Shown piece after piece: positions 31,280-40,722 of a stretch of DNA of 64,000 nt. Origin of the DNA: an uncultured Pseudomonadales bacterium (GTDB lineage: Bacteria > Pseudomonadota > Gammaproteobacteria > Pseudomonadales > Azotimanducaceae); the NCBI GenBank assembly GCA_958296165.1, contig OY282447.1, positions 3,633,154 through 3,697,153 of the forward strand. The letters run 5' to 3'. Under the pieces are notes generated by a model, which did not search any database, was not told where the DNA came from, and saw only the letters and a list, made by a program, of their open reading frames with translations. A program made the translations under genes and the position numbers. How positions within the stretch are numbered: the first letter of the stretch is position 1; each line of letters starts with the position of its first letter.

Positions 31280-32041
31280 TTAGAAGTGCGACACGCCGCC
31301 GTCGATGGCGATGGTGTCGCCGGTGTGGTAGCTGCTCTCGTCGCTGGCGAAGTACACGGCGATGGCACGGAAGTCGTGCGGCTGGCCCCAGCGCCGTTGC
31401 GGGATGCGTTTCAGCACGCGCGTCTGGAATGCCTCGGTTTGCAGGGCGCGTTCCGTCATGGCCGTTTCGATCCAGCCCGGAATGACCGCGTTGGCGCGGA
31501 TGCCGTAGCGGGCTTGGCCCACCGCCAAGGACTGGATGAGGGCGATGACGCCGGCCTTGGTGGCGGAGTAGTGTTCGCTGCCGGCAGCACCGAATCGCGC
31601 CGTGCCGCTGCTGGTCACCACCAGCGAGCCGCCGCCGCGCTGCTTCATGTGCTTCACCGCTTCGCGGAAGGTGAACATCACGCCATCCATGTTCACCTGG
31701 AACACGCGCTGCCATTCCTGCGCCGTCATGGCGTCGAAGCCGCCGCCGCCACCGCCGACGCCGGCGTTGGCGAAGCAGGAGTCCACGTGGCCGAGCAGCG
31801 CCACCGTTTCGGCGAAGGAAGCAACCACCTCGTCTTCGCTGCTCACGTCGCAGCGCAGCGCCTCCACTTGGGCGCCAGCCCGGATCGACTCAAGCCTCGC
31901 CTTGGCGGCGGCGTTCTTCTGCTCGTTGGTACCCCAGATGCACACGTTCGCGCCGTGGTCCACCAAGCCCTCGGCGAAGCCTAGACCGATGCCGCCGTTG
32001 CCGCCCGTGACGAGCGCTACCTTGCCGGTCAGATCGAACAT
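31280..32041 (-). CDS. Short-chain dehydrogenase/reductase
   Basis: A 253-aa classical SDR. The NAD(P) motif is TGGNGGIG in VALVTGGNGGIGLGFAEGL, NAG lies in ANAGVGGGGGGFDA, and the catalytic Ser-Tyr-Lys is in VVTSSGTARFGAAGSEHYSA and the following TKAG. The C-terminal GDTIAIDGGVSHF is typical. I choose ATG 32041 after GGAGAG; the frame extends 15 codons upstream without a ribosome binding site. It is the first gene of the SDR-VOC-acyl-CoA dehydrogenase run and is divergent from a PhyH-like gene. Substrate unknown; a 3-hydroxyacyl-CoA or alcohol is plausible. Confidence 0.92.
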   Translation of the reverse strand: MFDLTGKVALVTGGNGGIGLGFAEGLVDHGANVCIWGTNEQKNAAAKARLESIRAGAQVEALRCDVSSEDEVVASFAETVALLGHVDSCFANAGVGGGGGGFDAMTAQEWQRVFQVNMDGVMFTFREAVKHMKQRGGGSLVVTSSGTARFGAAGSEHYSATKAGVIALIQSLAVGQARYGIRANAVIPGWIETAMTERALQTEAFQTRVLKRIPQRRWGQPHDFRAIAVYFASDESSYHTGDTIAIDGGVSHF

Positions 32042-32148
32042 GTACTCTCCGCGTTGCCGAACGAACGCGTAGAAGCATATCGCCATGCGGCAACCGATGT
32101 ATAGAATCAGCCCACCGACAACAACGAGGTTCAGCGAGGCTAAGAACT

Positions 32149-33072
32149 ATGGAGAGCGCCGCCACACAGATCAGCGACGAGGTGAAGAACCTCGATCTTG
32201 AACGCTACGTCTTGGAACTCGAGACCGACGGCCTAACGGTGGTGCCGCCCGAAGTCACCGGGGTTTCGCCGGAGTTCTTGGATCGTTGCACCAACGTGCT
32301 GCTTGCCAAGTTCACGCAGATGACCGGCGGCTGCCCGATCACGTTGGCGGATGGGCCCACCGGCGAGCTGCGCTGGCCGAAGCCGGCGAAGACGGGCCTC
32401 GCGTCTTTGCGGCCCAAGGATGCGCCGCCGCCGTCGCAGATGCTCATTCAGCAACTGCTGCAGCTCGATCGCTGCTTCCGCGATCTGTTCGTGAATCCGG
32501 TAGTGGATGCGCTGATCGACCACCTGATCGGTCGCGCACCGATCGCCGGCAAGATGCGCCGTCTCTCCAGCACCAACTCGTTCGTCAAGTGGCAGGGCGA
32601 GTACGGCTACGGCCCCAACCTCGGCCTGCACTGCGATCAAGGCGGCAATCCATTGCCGTGGGGCCCCAAGGCGCTGACGGCGAACGCCACTTGGTGCCTT
32701 ACCGACTACACGCGCGAACACGGCGCACTGGCCTACGTGCCCGGCTCCCATCGCTCCAATGCCCACCCGATGGCGGGCGCGGCGAAGGCCGCAAAGCCGG
32801 TAACGTGCAAGCGTGGCGCGGTGATCGTCTGGCCAGGCGCCACATGGCATGGCGCTTATCCGAAGCTCACGCCGGGGCTGCGCCTCAACGCAGTGGCGTA
32901 CTATCGGCACCAGGCGGTGTTGCCGCAAGAGAACATGATCGTCACGATGCAGGATGAACCATGGGACGACTGCGACGATCCCGCCATGATGCGCGAGCTG
33001 ATCGGTTTCGACGACGTATTCCCCTACCAAGCGCAGAACCAGCCGGTGCCCACGCTGGCAAGCGCGGCCTAG
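32149..33072 (+). CDS. Phytanoyl-CoA-dioxygenase-like protein (2)
   Basis: A 307-aa PhyH-superfamily oxygenase. The iron ligands are H161 and D163 in NLGLHCDQGGNPLPWGP and H234 in WPGATWHGAYPKLTPGLRLN, with the 2-oxoglutarate Arg expected at GLRLN. Supporting features are HGALAYVPGSHRSNAHP and KRGAVIVWPGATWH. It is divergent from the SDR gene, sharing a short promoter region that contains TGTATAGAAT, and is followed by a PP2C gene 24 bases downstream. The protein family hydroxylates diverse lipids and small molecules; the substrate cannot be named. Confidence 0.85.
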   Translation: MESAATQISDEVKNLDLERYVLELETDGLTVVPPEVTGVSPEFLDRCTNVLLAKFTQMTGGCPITLADGPTGELRWPKPAKTGLASLRPKDAPPPSQMLIQQLLQLDRCFRDLFVNPVVDALIDHLIGRAPIAGKMRRLSSTNSFVKWQGEYGYGPNLGLHCDQGGNPLPWGPKALTANATWCLTDYTREHGALAYVPGSHRSNAHPMAGAAKAAKPVTCKRGAVIVWPGATWHGAYPKLTPGLRLNAVAYYRHQAVLPQENMIVTMQDEPWDDCDDPAMMRELIGFDDVFPYQAQNQPVPTLASAA

Positions 33073-33096
33073 CGCTCCGCGCAAAGGGCCGACCCC

Positions 33097-33825
33097 ATGC
33101 AGGCGCAAGGCAGCAGCGACGCCGGCCGGGTGCGGGAGGAAAACCAGGACGTCTTCGCAGTGCGCGAAGATCTGGGGCTGGCGCTCTTGGCCGACGGCAT
33201 GGGCGGCGGACGCGCTGGCGGCGTGGCGGCGGAACTGGCCGTCGATGCGGCTTTGGAACACCTAACCGGAGTGTTGCGACGGCAGCCTCTTGCGCCGCAA
33301 CACTTGGGTGCTGCCGTGAAGCTCGCCAACGATCGCGTGGTGGGCATGGCCAACGCCGTATCGGCCTATCGCGGCATGGGCACGACGCTGATCGCAACGG
33401 CAATCGACGGCCCTAGGAGCTACATCGCGCACGTTGGCGATTCGCGCGTGTATCGCTACAGCGCTGGCACGCTCACGCAGATCACCAAGGATCACAGCCT
33501 GGTACAGGAGTGGGTGGACAACGGCGTGATCTCCGCAGAGGAAGCGCGTCATGCTCCCAACCGCAACGTCATCACTCGCGCCATCGGAGCAAAGCCGAGC
33601 GTTCAGGCGGACGTCACCGAAATGGATTTGGCCGACGAAGACATGCTCCTCTTGTGCAGCGATGGCTTGACCGGCATGTTGACAGACGAGCAGATCGCGC
33701 ACGCCTTGGCGACGGCGGACGTCGGCAACGAGCAAGGCTTGGTGGCGCAAGCGGCGCAGCTCGTGGCCGCCGCCAACCGCGCCGGCGGCACCGACAACAT
33801 CACGGTCGTGCTGGTACGGCGTTGA
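33097..33825 (+). CDS. PP2C-type Ser/Thr protein phosphatase
   Basis: A 242-aa bacterial PP2C (Stp1/PrpC type). The metal-binding motifs are all present: [100 protein letters not shown] and [14 protein letters not shown]. It is soluble and single-domain. No Hanks-type kinase is visible in the window, so its partner kinase lies elsewhere. The BolA gene follows 37 bases downstream. Confidence 0.93.
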   Translation: MQAQGSSDAGRVREENQDVFAVREDLGLALLADGMGGGRAGGVAAELAVDAALEHLTGVLRRQPLAPQHLGAAVKLANDRVVGMANAVSAYRGMGTTLIATAIDGPRSYIAHVGDSRVYRYSAGTLTQITKDHSLVQEWVDNGVISAEEARHAPNRNVITRAIGAKPSVQADVTEMDLADEDMLLLCSDGLTGMLTDEQIAHALATADVGNEQGLVAQAAQLVAAANRAGGTDNITVVLVRR

Positions 33826-33862
33826 TGGCGCCGCTGGCACCGCTATGGAACGAGGAAAAGAG

Positions 33863-34180
33863 ATGATCCAACATCGCTTAGAAGAGAAACTGGCCGCGGC
33901 GCTTGATCCGGCCCACCTCGAAGTCGTCAACGAGAGCGGCAACCACAATGTGCCGGACGGTTCCGAGACGCACTTCAAGGTAGTGGTGGTCTCGCCGGCG
34001 TTCGAGGGCGAGCGGCTGCTCGCCCGGCACCGGCGCATCAACGAGGCGCTGGCCGAAGAACTGGCCGGCGGCGTCCACGCGCTGGCCATCCACACCTACA
34101 CCGCCGACGAGTGGCGGCGGCGCTTCGGTGCCGCGCCGATGTCGCCGCCGTGTCGCGGAGGCCATGCCCGAGCACAGTGA
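33863..34180 (+). CDS. BolA family protein
   Basis: A 105-aa BolA protein. [20 protein letters not shown] starts the helix, [20 protein letters not shown] is the variable loop and beta strand, and [20 protein letters not shown] carries the conserved RH.R.N segment, with [20 protein letters not shown] at the end. The Cys or His pair used with monothiol glutaredoxin is represented by His residues here. ATG 33863 follows GAGGAAAAG. It overlaps the TrhO gene by 17 bases. BolA proteins act in iron-sulfur trafficking and stress-linked regulation. Confidence 0.93.
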   Translation: MIQHRLEEKLAAALDPAHLEVVNESGNHNVPDGSETHFKVVVVSPAFEGERLLARHRRINEALAEELAGGVHALAIHTYTADEWRRRFGAAPMSPPCRGGHARAQ

Positions 34181-34994
34181 AGAAGGCGGCGGCACTGCCG
34201 ATTGGGTGCTGTCGTTCTATCGGTTCTACGCGCTTGCCGATCCTTGCGCTCTGCGCGACGCCGTAGCAGCGGCCTGCGTGGAGCGCAGCCTGCTCGGCAC
34301 GGTGGTGCTGGCCAAAGAGGGCGTCAATGCGGCGCTGTGCGGTTCGCGGCAGAACTTGGAGAGTCTGTTGGCCGCGCTCTTCTCCGACATGCCCGGCGTG
34401 CGGACGAACTGGGCCGTTGTCGGCCAGGAGCGGCCGGCGTTTCGACGTCTCAAGGTGCGGGCGAAGGACGAGATCGTCGGCTTCGGGCGCACCTTGGCGG
34501 CAGACGTGCCTGTGGGCGAGCATGTGGATGCAGCCGCTTGGGACCGCCTCATCGACGATCCTGAAGTGCGCCTGGTCGACACGCGCAACGCCTACGAATC
34601 CCATATCGGCACGTTTCGAGGCTCTACGCCTGCTGCCACGCGGACCTTTCGCGAGTTCGTGGATTTCGCCGAGCGAGAGTTGGATCCGGCGCGAGACCAG
34701 CGCGTAGCGCTCTTCTGCACCGGCGGCATCCGTTGCGAAAAGGCGTCCGCCTACCTGCTTGAACAGGGCTTCGAGCAGGTCTATCAGCTCAATGGCGGCA
34801 TTTTGAGCTACCTCGGCGCAGGCGACCGTGCGGCGCTTGCTGGGGGGCGGCGCTTCGAAGGCGAGTGCTTCGTGTTCGACGAGCGCGTTTCGGTGGCCGG
34901 CGATCTCGGCACGGGCAGCTATCGCCTGTGTCCACAATGTGGTTGGCCGCTGCCGCTAGAGCCGCAGGCCGGTTGCCCCGCCTGCTGCCGCTGA
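34164..34994 (+). CDS. trhO: tRNA U34 hydroxylase TrhO (rhodanese-related)
   Basis: A 276-aa member of the YceA/TrhO family. The N-terminal domain shows [20 protein letters not shown] and [20 protein letters not shown]; the rhodanese domain has [20 protein letters not shown] and the active-site loop [20 protein letters not shown], diagnostic of the family. The C-terminal Cys cluster ([15 protein letters not shown] and AGCPACCR) is a zinc-ribbon-like tail. ATG 34164 follows CGGAGG and overlaps bolA. Known role: prephenate-independent formation of 5-hydroxyuridine at tRNA position 34. Pairing with bolA is common in gammaproteobacteria. Confidence 0.93.
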   Translation: MPEHSEEGGGTADWVLSFYRFYALADPCALRDAVAAACVERSLLGTVVLAKEGVNAALCGSRQNLESLLAALFSDMPGVRTNWAVVGQERPAFRRLKVRAKDEIVGFGRTLAADVPVGEHVDAAAWDRLIDDPEVRLVDTRNAYESHIGTFRGSTPAATRTFREFVDFAERELDPARDQRVALFCTGGIRCEKASAYLLEQGFEQVYQLNGGILSYLGAGDRAALAGGRRFEGECFVFDERVSVAGDLGTGSYRLCPQCGWPLPLEPQAGCPACCR

Positions 34995-35024
34995 GAGTGG
35001 CCGCGCCTCCTGGCCGGCCGCGGA

Positions 35025-35492
35025 TCAGTCGTCCAAAGGCAGCGCCGTGGTGTATTTCACTTGCCGCAAGGCGAAGGTGGATGTGAGGTTGCCGACCTCC
35101 GGCAGGTGTACCAACGTAGCCTTCAGCAACCTCTCGTAGGCGCTCACGTCGGCCACTACCACGCGCAGCAGGAAGTCCGTCTCGCCGGAGACGGAGTAGC
35201 ACTCCACCACTTCCGGGATGTGCACCACCGCCTCCTCGAAGCGATTGAGCGCATTCTCCTGATGGCGCTTCAGGCTCACGTTCACGAACACGTTCACTGC
35301 GAGGTCGAGCTGTTCGGCGTCGAGCAGCGTGACTCGCCGGCGGATCAATCCCTGTTCCTGCAAGCGCTTCACGCGGCGCCAGCACGGCGTGTGCGAAAGG
35401 CCGACTCGGTCGCCGAGCTCCTGCATGGAGATGTCGCCCTCGTGCTGCAGCTCGTTGAGGATGCGGCGGTCCAGTCGGTCGAGTGATTTCAT
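35025..35492 (-). CDS. Lrp/AsnC-family regulator
   Basis: A 155-aa Lrp-type regulator. The HTH is in LDRRILNELQHEGDISMQEL and GDRVGLSHTPCWRRVKRLQE, and the RAM ligand-binding domain has VPEVVECYSVSGETDFLLRV-like sequence (VVECYSVSGETDFLLRVVV). ATG 35492 gives the standard N-terminus; a frame to 35540 is possible. It is divergent from the fused indolepyruvate oxidoreductase gene with about 120 bases between them. Lrp proteins often sense an amino acid, so control of that gene by an aromatic or branched amino acid is likely. Confidence 0.92.
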   Translation of the reverse strand: MKSLDRLDRRILNELQHEGDISMQELGDRVGLSHTPCWRRVKRLQEQGLIRRRVTLLDAEQLDLAVNVFVNVSLKRHQENALNRFEEAVVHIPEVVECYSVSGETDFLLRVVVADVSAYERLLKATLVHLPEVGNLTSTFALRQVKYTTALPLDD

Positions 35493-35614
35493 CCTAGCAA
35501 TGCCTGTGGATAGGGAAAGTAGTTCGCAAATATGCCGCAAACGCGCAAGAAAGCAACCACTATCCTACCTGTCTTGGCCTAACGTTGAGCTAGCGTTAGC
35601 GCGAGGCTTGCGAC

Positions 35615-38600
35615 GTGTACTCAACAGCGCCGGATTCTTTGGCCGCCAGCCGCTACGGCGGCGCCGGCGGCGTCGCCTATCTCACCGGCATTCAGGCACT
35701 CGCTCGGCTGCCGTTGGATCAGCGTCGCTTGGACGCTCAAGCCGGCCACGACACCGCCGGCTTCGTGTCGGGCTATCGCGGCTCGCCGCTCGGCGGCTTA
35801 GATCGCGAGCTCTGGCGGCTGTCGGCGGAGCTCGAAGCGCATCGAGTGGTGTTTCAGCCTGGCGTCAACGAAGACTTGGCGGCCACTGCGGTTTGGGGCA
35901 GCCAGCAGGTGGGGCTGTTCCCCGGCGCACGGCACGCAGGAGTGTTCGGCATGTGGTACGGCAAGGCGCCGGGGCTGGATCGCTCGTCGGATGCAATACG
36001 CCACGCCAATGCCGCTGGCACCAGCCCGCTTGGCGGCGTGCTCGCGGTCGTGGGCGACGACCACGCCTGCAAGTCGTCCACGCTGCCCAATGCCAGCGAG
36101 TTCGCGCTACGCGATCTTGGCATTCCGGTGCTCGCGCCCGCGGACGTTCAGGACTTGCTGGATTTCGGCCTGTTCGGCTGGGCGCTGTCGCGCTATGCCG
36201 GTTGCTGGACGGGTCTCGTGGCGGTCACCGATGTGGCCGACAGCGCTCTCACCGTGGCGACGGATCTGCACCGCCATCGGTTCGTCCTCCCGCCGGCGGA
36301 CGAATTGCCGCACATTCGGCTGAACGACGCGCCAGTGCAGCAAGAGGCGCGCCTGGAGTTGAAACAGCGCCTCGCCGTGGCCTTTGCTGCGGCCAACGGC
36401 ATCGATCGCATCGTCGCGGCGCCCGAGCGGCCGGAGCTGGTGGTGGTGACGGCCGGCAAGGCATACCAAGACGTGCGTGAAGCGCTCGCCAAACTCGGCC
36501 TGGCGAGCGGCCGGGAAATCGCCGCGGCCGGCGTTCGCTTGGTGAAGCTGGGCATGACTTGGCCGCTGAACGCTGCATTCGCGCGCGCCATTGCAGAGGA
36601 TGCCAAGCGGTTGTTGGTGATCGAGGAGAAGCGAGCGTTCGTGGAAGATCAGCTAAAGGCTATCTTGTTCGGATCGCATCTTGAAGTGATCGGCAAGGGC
36701 GAGGCGCTGCCCGCCACGGGCACCTTGGATGTGGCCACCATCGCCGCCGCTTTGGCGGCTGTGCTGCCACAGGTGCCGAACCGCCGCTACCTGCGCGAAG
36801 TCAGCGCCGTGCAACGCGCCGTGAACGGCGCCGAGCAAGCCAAACAAGCCCGCAAGCCGCTGTTCTGCGCCGGCTGCCCTCACAACGTTTCCACTCGCGT
36901 GCCGGCCGGCAGCCGCGCCAACGCCGGCATTGGCTGCCACTACATGGCGCAATGGATGGATCGGGCCACCGGCACGGTGACGCACATGGGTGCCGAAGGC
37001 GTCAACTGGATCGGCCAGGCGCCTTTCACCGACGAAACGCACATCTTCGTGAACCTAGGCGACGGCACCTACTTTCACTCCGGCATTCTGGCGATCCGCG
37101 CGGCGGTGGCTGCCGGTGTGGACGTCACCTACAAGGTGCTGGCCAACGATGCCGTCGCGATGACCGGCGGCCAGCCGGTGGAGGGTTCTTTGACGGTGGC
37201 GGACATCGTCGCCCAAGTGCAGGCCGAAGGCGTGGCGGCGCTGCGCGTGGTGAGCGACGCACCGCGGCGGCACCGTGGCGCCGGCTTCCCGGTGGCGCCG
37301 CGCAGCCGGCTCGACGCCGTACAACGCGAGCTGCGCGGCACGCCCGGTTGCAGCGTGCTGATCTACGAGCAAACTTGCGCTGCCGAGTTGCGTCGCCGCC
37401 GCAAACGCGGCGCGGCGCCCGAGCCGGATGTGCGGGTCGTCATCAACGATGCCGTGTGCGAAGGCTGTGGCGACTGTTCGCGGCAGTCGAACTGTGTGGC
37501 CGTGACGCCACTCGACACCGAATACGGGTTGAAGCGCAGCATCGACCAGAGCGCGTGCAACGTCGATCTATCTTGCTTGGCGGGGTTTTGTCCGGCGTTC
37601 GTGACGTTGCGCGGCGCCAAGTTGAAGCGCGCGCTGCCGACAGCCGCCGCGCTCGACGAGCTCAGCCACCGCCTGCCCCTGCCGGAGGCGACCGCCAGCG
37701 CCGCCGACATCCTGATCGCCGGCGTTGGCGGCACCGGCGTGGTGACGATCTCGCAACTGCTCGGCACCGCGGCACACATCGACGGCAAGTTCGCCGCCAC
37801 GCTCGACATGACCGGCCTTGCGCAGAAGGGCGGTGCAGTGTTCAGTCATGTGCGGATTGCGCCGCATGGCGCAGCTCCGGCGGCCACCGGCATTGCGGCG
37901 TCGTCGGCCGACCTAGTGCTCGCTCCCGACTTGGTGACTGCAACCAGCCGAGAAGCGCTGAACCTAGCGTCGCCGACGCGCACCTTGGCCGTTGCGAATA
38001 CAACCGTTGCGCCAACCGCGCAGTTCGTGCTGGCGCAGCGTCGAGAAACTGAGCCTGCCGTTCTGGAACGTCGGCTGCGCCAGCGCGTCGAGCGCTTTGC
38101 GGCCGTGGACGCGAACGGAATCGCAGTCGCGCTGTTCGGCACATCGAGCTCGGCCAACGTCGTGCTGCTAGGGCACGCTTTCCAAAGCGGCGCGATCCCT
38201 GTTTCGCTGGCCGCCCTAGAACGGGCGATCACTCTGAACGGCGTTGCCGTGGCCGACAATCTGGCAGCGCTGCAAATGGGCCGAGCCGCCGCCCACGACG
38301 CCGCTCTGCTGCCGGATGCCGTCCGGCGACAGTCTTCGTCAGCCATGCAGCCGCCCACATCGCGCAGTCTCGACGATCGCGTGGCGGCGCGGCGGAACTT
38401 CCTCGTCGGCTATCAAGACGAGGCGCTTGCCGCGCGTTATGTGGAGCTGGTCGGCAGAGTTCGCAGCGCCGAAAGCCGCGTTGAACCGGGCAGCACGGCG
38501 CTCGCGGAAGCGGTGGCGGAGAGCTATTTCAAGCTGCTGGCGGCCAAGGACGAGTACGAAGTGGCGCGGCTCTTTACGTCGGCTACGTCTGCTACCTCGG

Positions 38601-39280
38601 CCGCCTCGGCCAACTCCGCTGCCGCTGGCGCCAGCTTCGCCGCCAAACTCGCGGCGCAATTCGAGCCCGGCTTCGGCTTGCAGTTCCACTTCGCGCCGCC
38701 TTGGCTCGCCCGGGCAGGCCGCAAAGTCGCCTTCGGCCGATGGATGCTCATCGTCCTGCGCCTACTCGCGGCTCTGCGGCGGCTGCGCGGCAGTTGGCTG
38801 GATCCGTTCCGCTTCGGCAAGGAACGCCGTCTCGAACGCAAGCTGCTGTCGCTGTTCGAGGCGGATTTCCACGCCATCGCCGCCGGTCTCAACGCTCGGA
38901 ACCTGCCCACCGCCATCGCGTTGGCGCGCCTGCCAGCCACCATCAAGGGTTTCGGGCATGTGCAAGCGAGGGCGGCTGCCGCCGCGCTGACCAATCGTGA
39001 GCGCCTTGTTGCGCAGTTTCGTGCCGCGGCGCAGGCCGCTGCCACCAGCAGCGCGACGCAGACACCAGCCGCGCCGGTGGCTGATTCGTCACGCGCAAGG
39101 GTAGAGTTTGTAACGCAAGGCAGCGCTGTTAGGAAGCGGCCCGTGGTAGACTCGAACGCTTGCAAGTCGCACTGTACGGCTGTCTGCAAGCGACAAGGGC
39201 AACGAGGAACACGCCATGTCAAGCCTACCGCTGTCGTCGGACCTTCATCGGGGTCCGTCACCCTCCGCGCGTCAGCATGA
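35615..39280 (+). CDS. Fused indolepyruvate:ferredoxin oxidoreductase
   Basis: A 1221-aa fused IorA/IorB-type enzyme, which oxidatively decarboxylates aryl- or branched-chain 2-oxo acids to acyl-CoA with ferredoxin. The N-terminal TPP region has GFVSGYRGSPLGGLDREL and GDDHACKSSTLPNASEFALR, the second TPP part has FVNLGDGTYFHSGILAIRAA around residue 482, the iron-sulfur motif CEGCGDCSRQSNC lies near 615, and the gamma domain begins at about 703 (AGVGGTGVVTISQLLG). A low-complexity linker TSATSATSAASANSAAAG lies near 990. The last 70 residues look unlike the family and overlap the start of the next gene by 65 bases, so the natural end may be earlier. Start is a GTG at 35615 after GAGG. Confidence 0.92.
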   Translation: MYSTAPDSLAASRYGGAGGVAYLTGIQALARLPLDQRRLDAQAGHDTAGFVSGYRGSPLGGLDRELWRLSAELEAHRVVFQPGVNEDLAATAVWGSQQVGLFPGARHAGVFGMWYGKAPGLDRSSDAIRHANAAGTSPLGGVLAVVGDDHACKSSTLPNASEFALRDLGIPVLAPADVQDLLDFGLFGWALSRYAGCWTGLVAVTDVADSALTVATDLHRHRFVLPPADELPHIRLNDAPVQQEARLELKQRLAVAFAAANGIDRIVAAPERPELVVVTAGKAYQDVREALAKLGLASGREIAAAGVRLVKLGMTWPLNAAFARAIAEDAKRLLVIEEKRAFVEDQLKAILFGSHLEVIGKGEALPATGTLDVATIAAALAAVLPQVPNRRYLREVSAVQRAVNGAEQAKQARKPLFCAGCPHNVSTRVPAGSRANAGIGCHYMAQWMDRATGTVTHMGAEGVNWIGQAPFTDETHIFVNLGDGTYFHSGILAIRAAVAAGVDVTYKVLANDAVAMTGGQPVEGSLTVADIVAQVQAEGVAALRVVSDAPRRHRGAGFPVAPRSRLDAVQRELRGTPGCSVLIYEQTCAAELRRRRKRGAAPEPDVRVVINDAVCEGCGDCSRQSNCVAVTPLDTEYGLKRSIDQSACNVDLSCLAGFCPAFVTLRGAKLKRALPTAAALDELSHRLPLPEATASAADILIAGVGGTGVVTISQLLGTAAHIDGKFAATLDMTGLAQKGGAVFSHVRIAPHGAAPAATGIAASSADLVLAPDLVTATSREALNLASPTRTLAVANTTVAPTAQFVLAQRRETEPAVLERRLRQRVERFAAVDANGIAVALFGTSSSANVVLLGHAFQSGAIPVSLAALERAITLNGVAVADNLAALQMGRAAAHDAALLPDAVRRQSSSAMQPPTSRSLDDRVAARRNFLVGYQDEALAARYVELVGRVRSAESRVEPGSTALAEAVAESYFKLLAAKDEYEVARLFTSATSATSAASANSAAAGASFAAKLAAQFEPGFGLQFHFAPPWLARAGRKVAFGRWMLIVLRLLAALRRLRGSWLDPFRFGKERRLERKLLSLFEADFHAIAAGLNARNLPTAIALARLPATIKGFGHVQARAAAAALTNRERLVAQFRAAAQAAATSSATQTPAAPVADSSRARVEFVTQGSAVRKRPVVDSNACKSHCTAVCKRQGQRGTRHVKPTAVVGPSSGSVTLRASA

Positions 39281-40196
39281 TCGCCGCTACGCAAACCACT
39301 TCCCAACCTTTATCCCAACTTCGCTCGCGTTGCTGGCGGTGCTGTGCGCACCGCTGGCCGGCGCCGAAGGTGCCGCCTGGCTGCCGGAGCCAGGCACAGG
39401 CGACGTCAGCGTCTCCTTTGTGCATCAGAATGCCGACGAGTTCTGGCACTGCGATCCCGCCGCAACCGGGTGCCCGAACGGCGGCACCACCAAGACTCCG
39501 ACGCCAGGCGGTGGCGAGGAACTGCGCCAAAATACGCTGTGGCTGAACGCGAGCTATGGCATCAGCGACAGCGTAGCGCTCGATGCGCAGCTAGGCTGGG
39601 CCAAGTCCGCCTACCCCGGCCCTGGCCCGAAGGACATGGGTGCGGACAGCCTCACCGGCATAGCCGACTTCAACGTCGGCCTAAGGTGGCGCATCGCCGA
39701 TGAGATTATCAGCGATTGGCCGACCGTCACGCTGCGCGTCGGCGCGATCCTGGCCGGCAACTACGACACCGGCTACATCAACTCGCTGGGCGACGGCGGC
39801 AACGGAGTGGAAGCCTCCGTCATCGTCGGCAAGTTCTTTGCCGAGCGCGCGGGCTTCTCGGCGGAGGTCGGCCTTCGCAACCGAAGCAACGGCATCCCAG
39901 CGGAGACCTTCGTCAACCTGAGCGGCCTGGTAACCGTTAGCGACGCGCTCATGCTCGCGCTGGAATACCGCCGGGTGAATGCCGAGGATTCGATCGACAT
40001 CGGCGGCCCCGGCTTCTCGCCGATGCGCTTTCCCGAGGTGGAGGAGGACATCTCCGTGCTCGCGGGCAGGGCGTTCTTTAACCTGACGGACTCCACCAGC
40101 GCGTCTGTGTTCTACGGCATGACGGTGGACGGCCGCAACACCGCCGCGAGCGGCATCTTCGGCGCCACATTGAGCTACGCGTTCCGTCGCGACTAG
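39216..40196 (+). CDS. Outer-membrane beta-barrel protein
   Basis: A 326-aa secreted protein. A long N-region is followed by a signal-peptide-like core (TSLALLAVLCAPLAGAEGAA). The mature part alternates hydrophobic residues with Gly/Asn turns, for example LWLNASYGISDSVALDAQLG, VTLRVGAILAGNYDTGYINS and SASVFYGMTVDGRNTAASGI, and ends with the aromatic C-terminal strand LSYAFRRD. That is the pattern of a transporter-like outer-membrane barrel. ATG 39216 follows ACGAGGAA. It overlaps the end of the oxidoreductase gene. Substrate not known; a Cys pair (HCDPAATGCP) near the N-terminus could be a disulfide. Confidence 0.85.
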   Translation: MSSLPLSSDLHRGPSPSARQHDRRYANHFPTFIPTSLALLAVLCAPLAGAEGAAWLPEPGTGDVSVSFVHQNADEFWHCDPAATGCPNGGTTKTPTPGGGEELRQNTLWLNASYGISDSVALDAQLGWAKSAYPGPGPKDMGADSLTGIADFNVGLRWRIADEIISDWPTVTLRVGAILAGNYDTGYINSLGDGGNGVEASVIVGKFFAERAGFSAEVGLRNRSNGIPAETFVNLSGLVTVSDALMLALEYRRVNAEDSIDIGGPGFSPMRFPEVEEDISVLAGRAFFNLTDSTSASVFYGMTVDGRNTAASGIFGATLSYAFRRD

Positions 40197-40221
40197 CGCG
40201 CTGCTATGGCCGGGCCGGTCT

Positions 40222-40240
40222 CGGCGCGTATAATGCGCCG
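40222..40240 (+). promoter_or_regulatory. TATAAT box inside a GC-rich dyad upstream of cytochrome c5
   Basis: A perfect TATAAT (40229-40234) lies between six-base arms CGGCGC and GCGCCG. The -35 region is poor, so activation or a dyad-binding repressor is suggested. It lies 34 bases before the cytochrome start. Confidence 0.45.
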
Positions 40241-40267
40241 CCGTCGCCATCCACCGGAGAGCAGCAG

Positions 40268-40699
40268 TTGTCCTCGAACGCCAAGAATATCCTCTGCCTT
40301 GCGGCAACGATCGCCGCTGCCGCGGCATTGGGCCAGGCCGTCTCGCCCGGTACCGAGGCGGACGTCGCGGAGCGCACGCGGCCCTTCGGCGAGCTCTGTT
40401 TGAAGGGCGAGGACTGCGGCGGCGGGCTCGTGTCTGCACCACCGGCCGCGACCGGCCAGAGCGGCGAAGAGGTGTACTCGAAGTATTGCCACACCTGCCA
40501 CGCCACCGGCCTCAACGAAGCGCCGAAGACGGGCGATGCCGAGGCATGGGCGTGGCGCTTGGAGAAGGGGATGGACGCCTTGCTGCAAACCACCCGGGAG
40601 GGGCTGGATCTGATGCCGGCGAACGGCCTGTGCATGACTTGCAGCGACGACGAGCTCAAGGCCGCCATCGACCATATGACTGCCACGGCGGACGAATAG
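40268..40699 (+). CDS. Cytochrome c5-type protein
   Basis: A 143-aa c-type cytochrome. A signal peptide or anchor covers the first 25 residues (NILCLAATIAAAAALGQAVS). The heme site is CHTCH in EEVYSKYCHTCHATGLNEAP. The axial Met is in LDLMPANGLCMTCSDDELKA, which also contains the extra Cys-x-x-Cys pair characteristic of cytochrome c5. Start is a TTG at 40268 after GGAGAG. It would act in periplasmic electron transfer, for example to a terminal oxidase. It is monocistronic and convergent with the yifB gene. Confidence 0.92.
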   Translation: MSSNAKNILCLAATIAAAAALGQAVSPGTEADVAERTRPFGELCLKGEDCGGGLVSAPPAATGQSGEEVYSKYCHTCHATGLNEAPKTGDAEAWAWRLEKGMDALLQTTREGLDLMPANGLCMTCSDDELKAAIDHMTATADE

Positions 40700-40722
40700 C
40701 CGCGCACTGTCCCACGGCGCCG

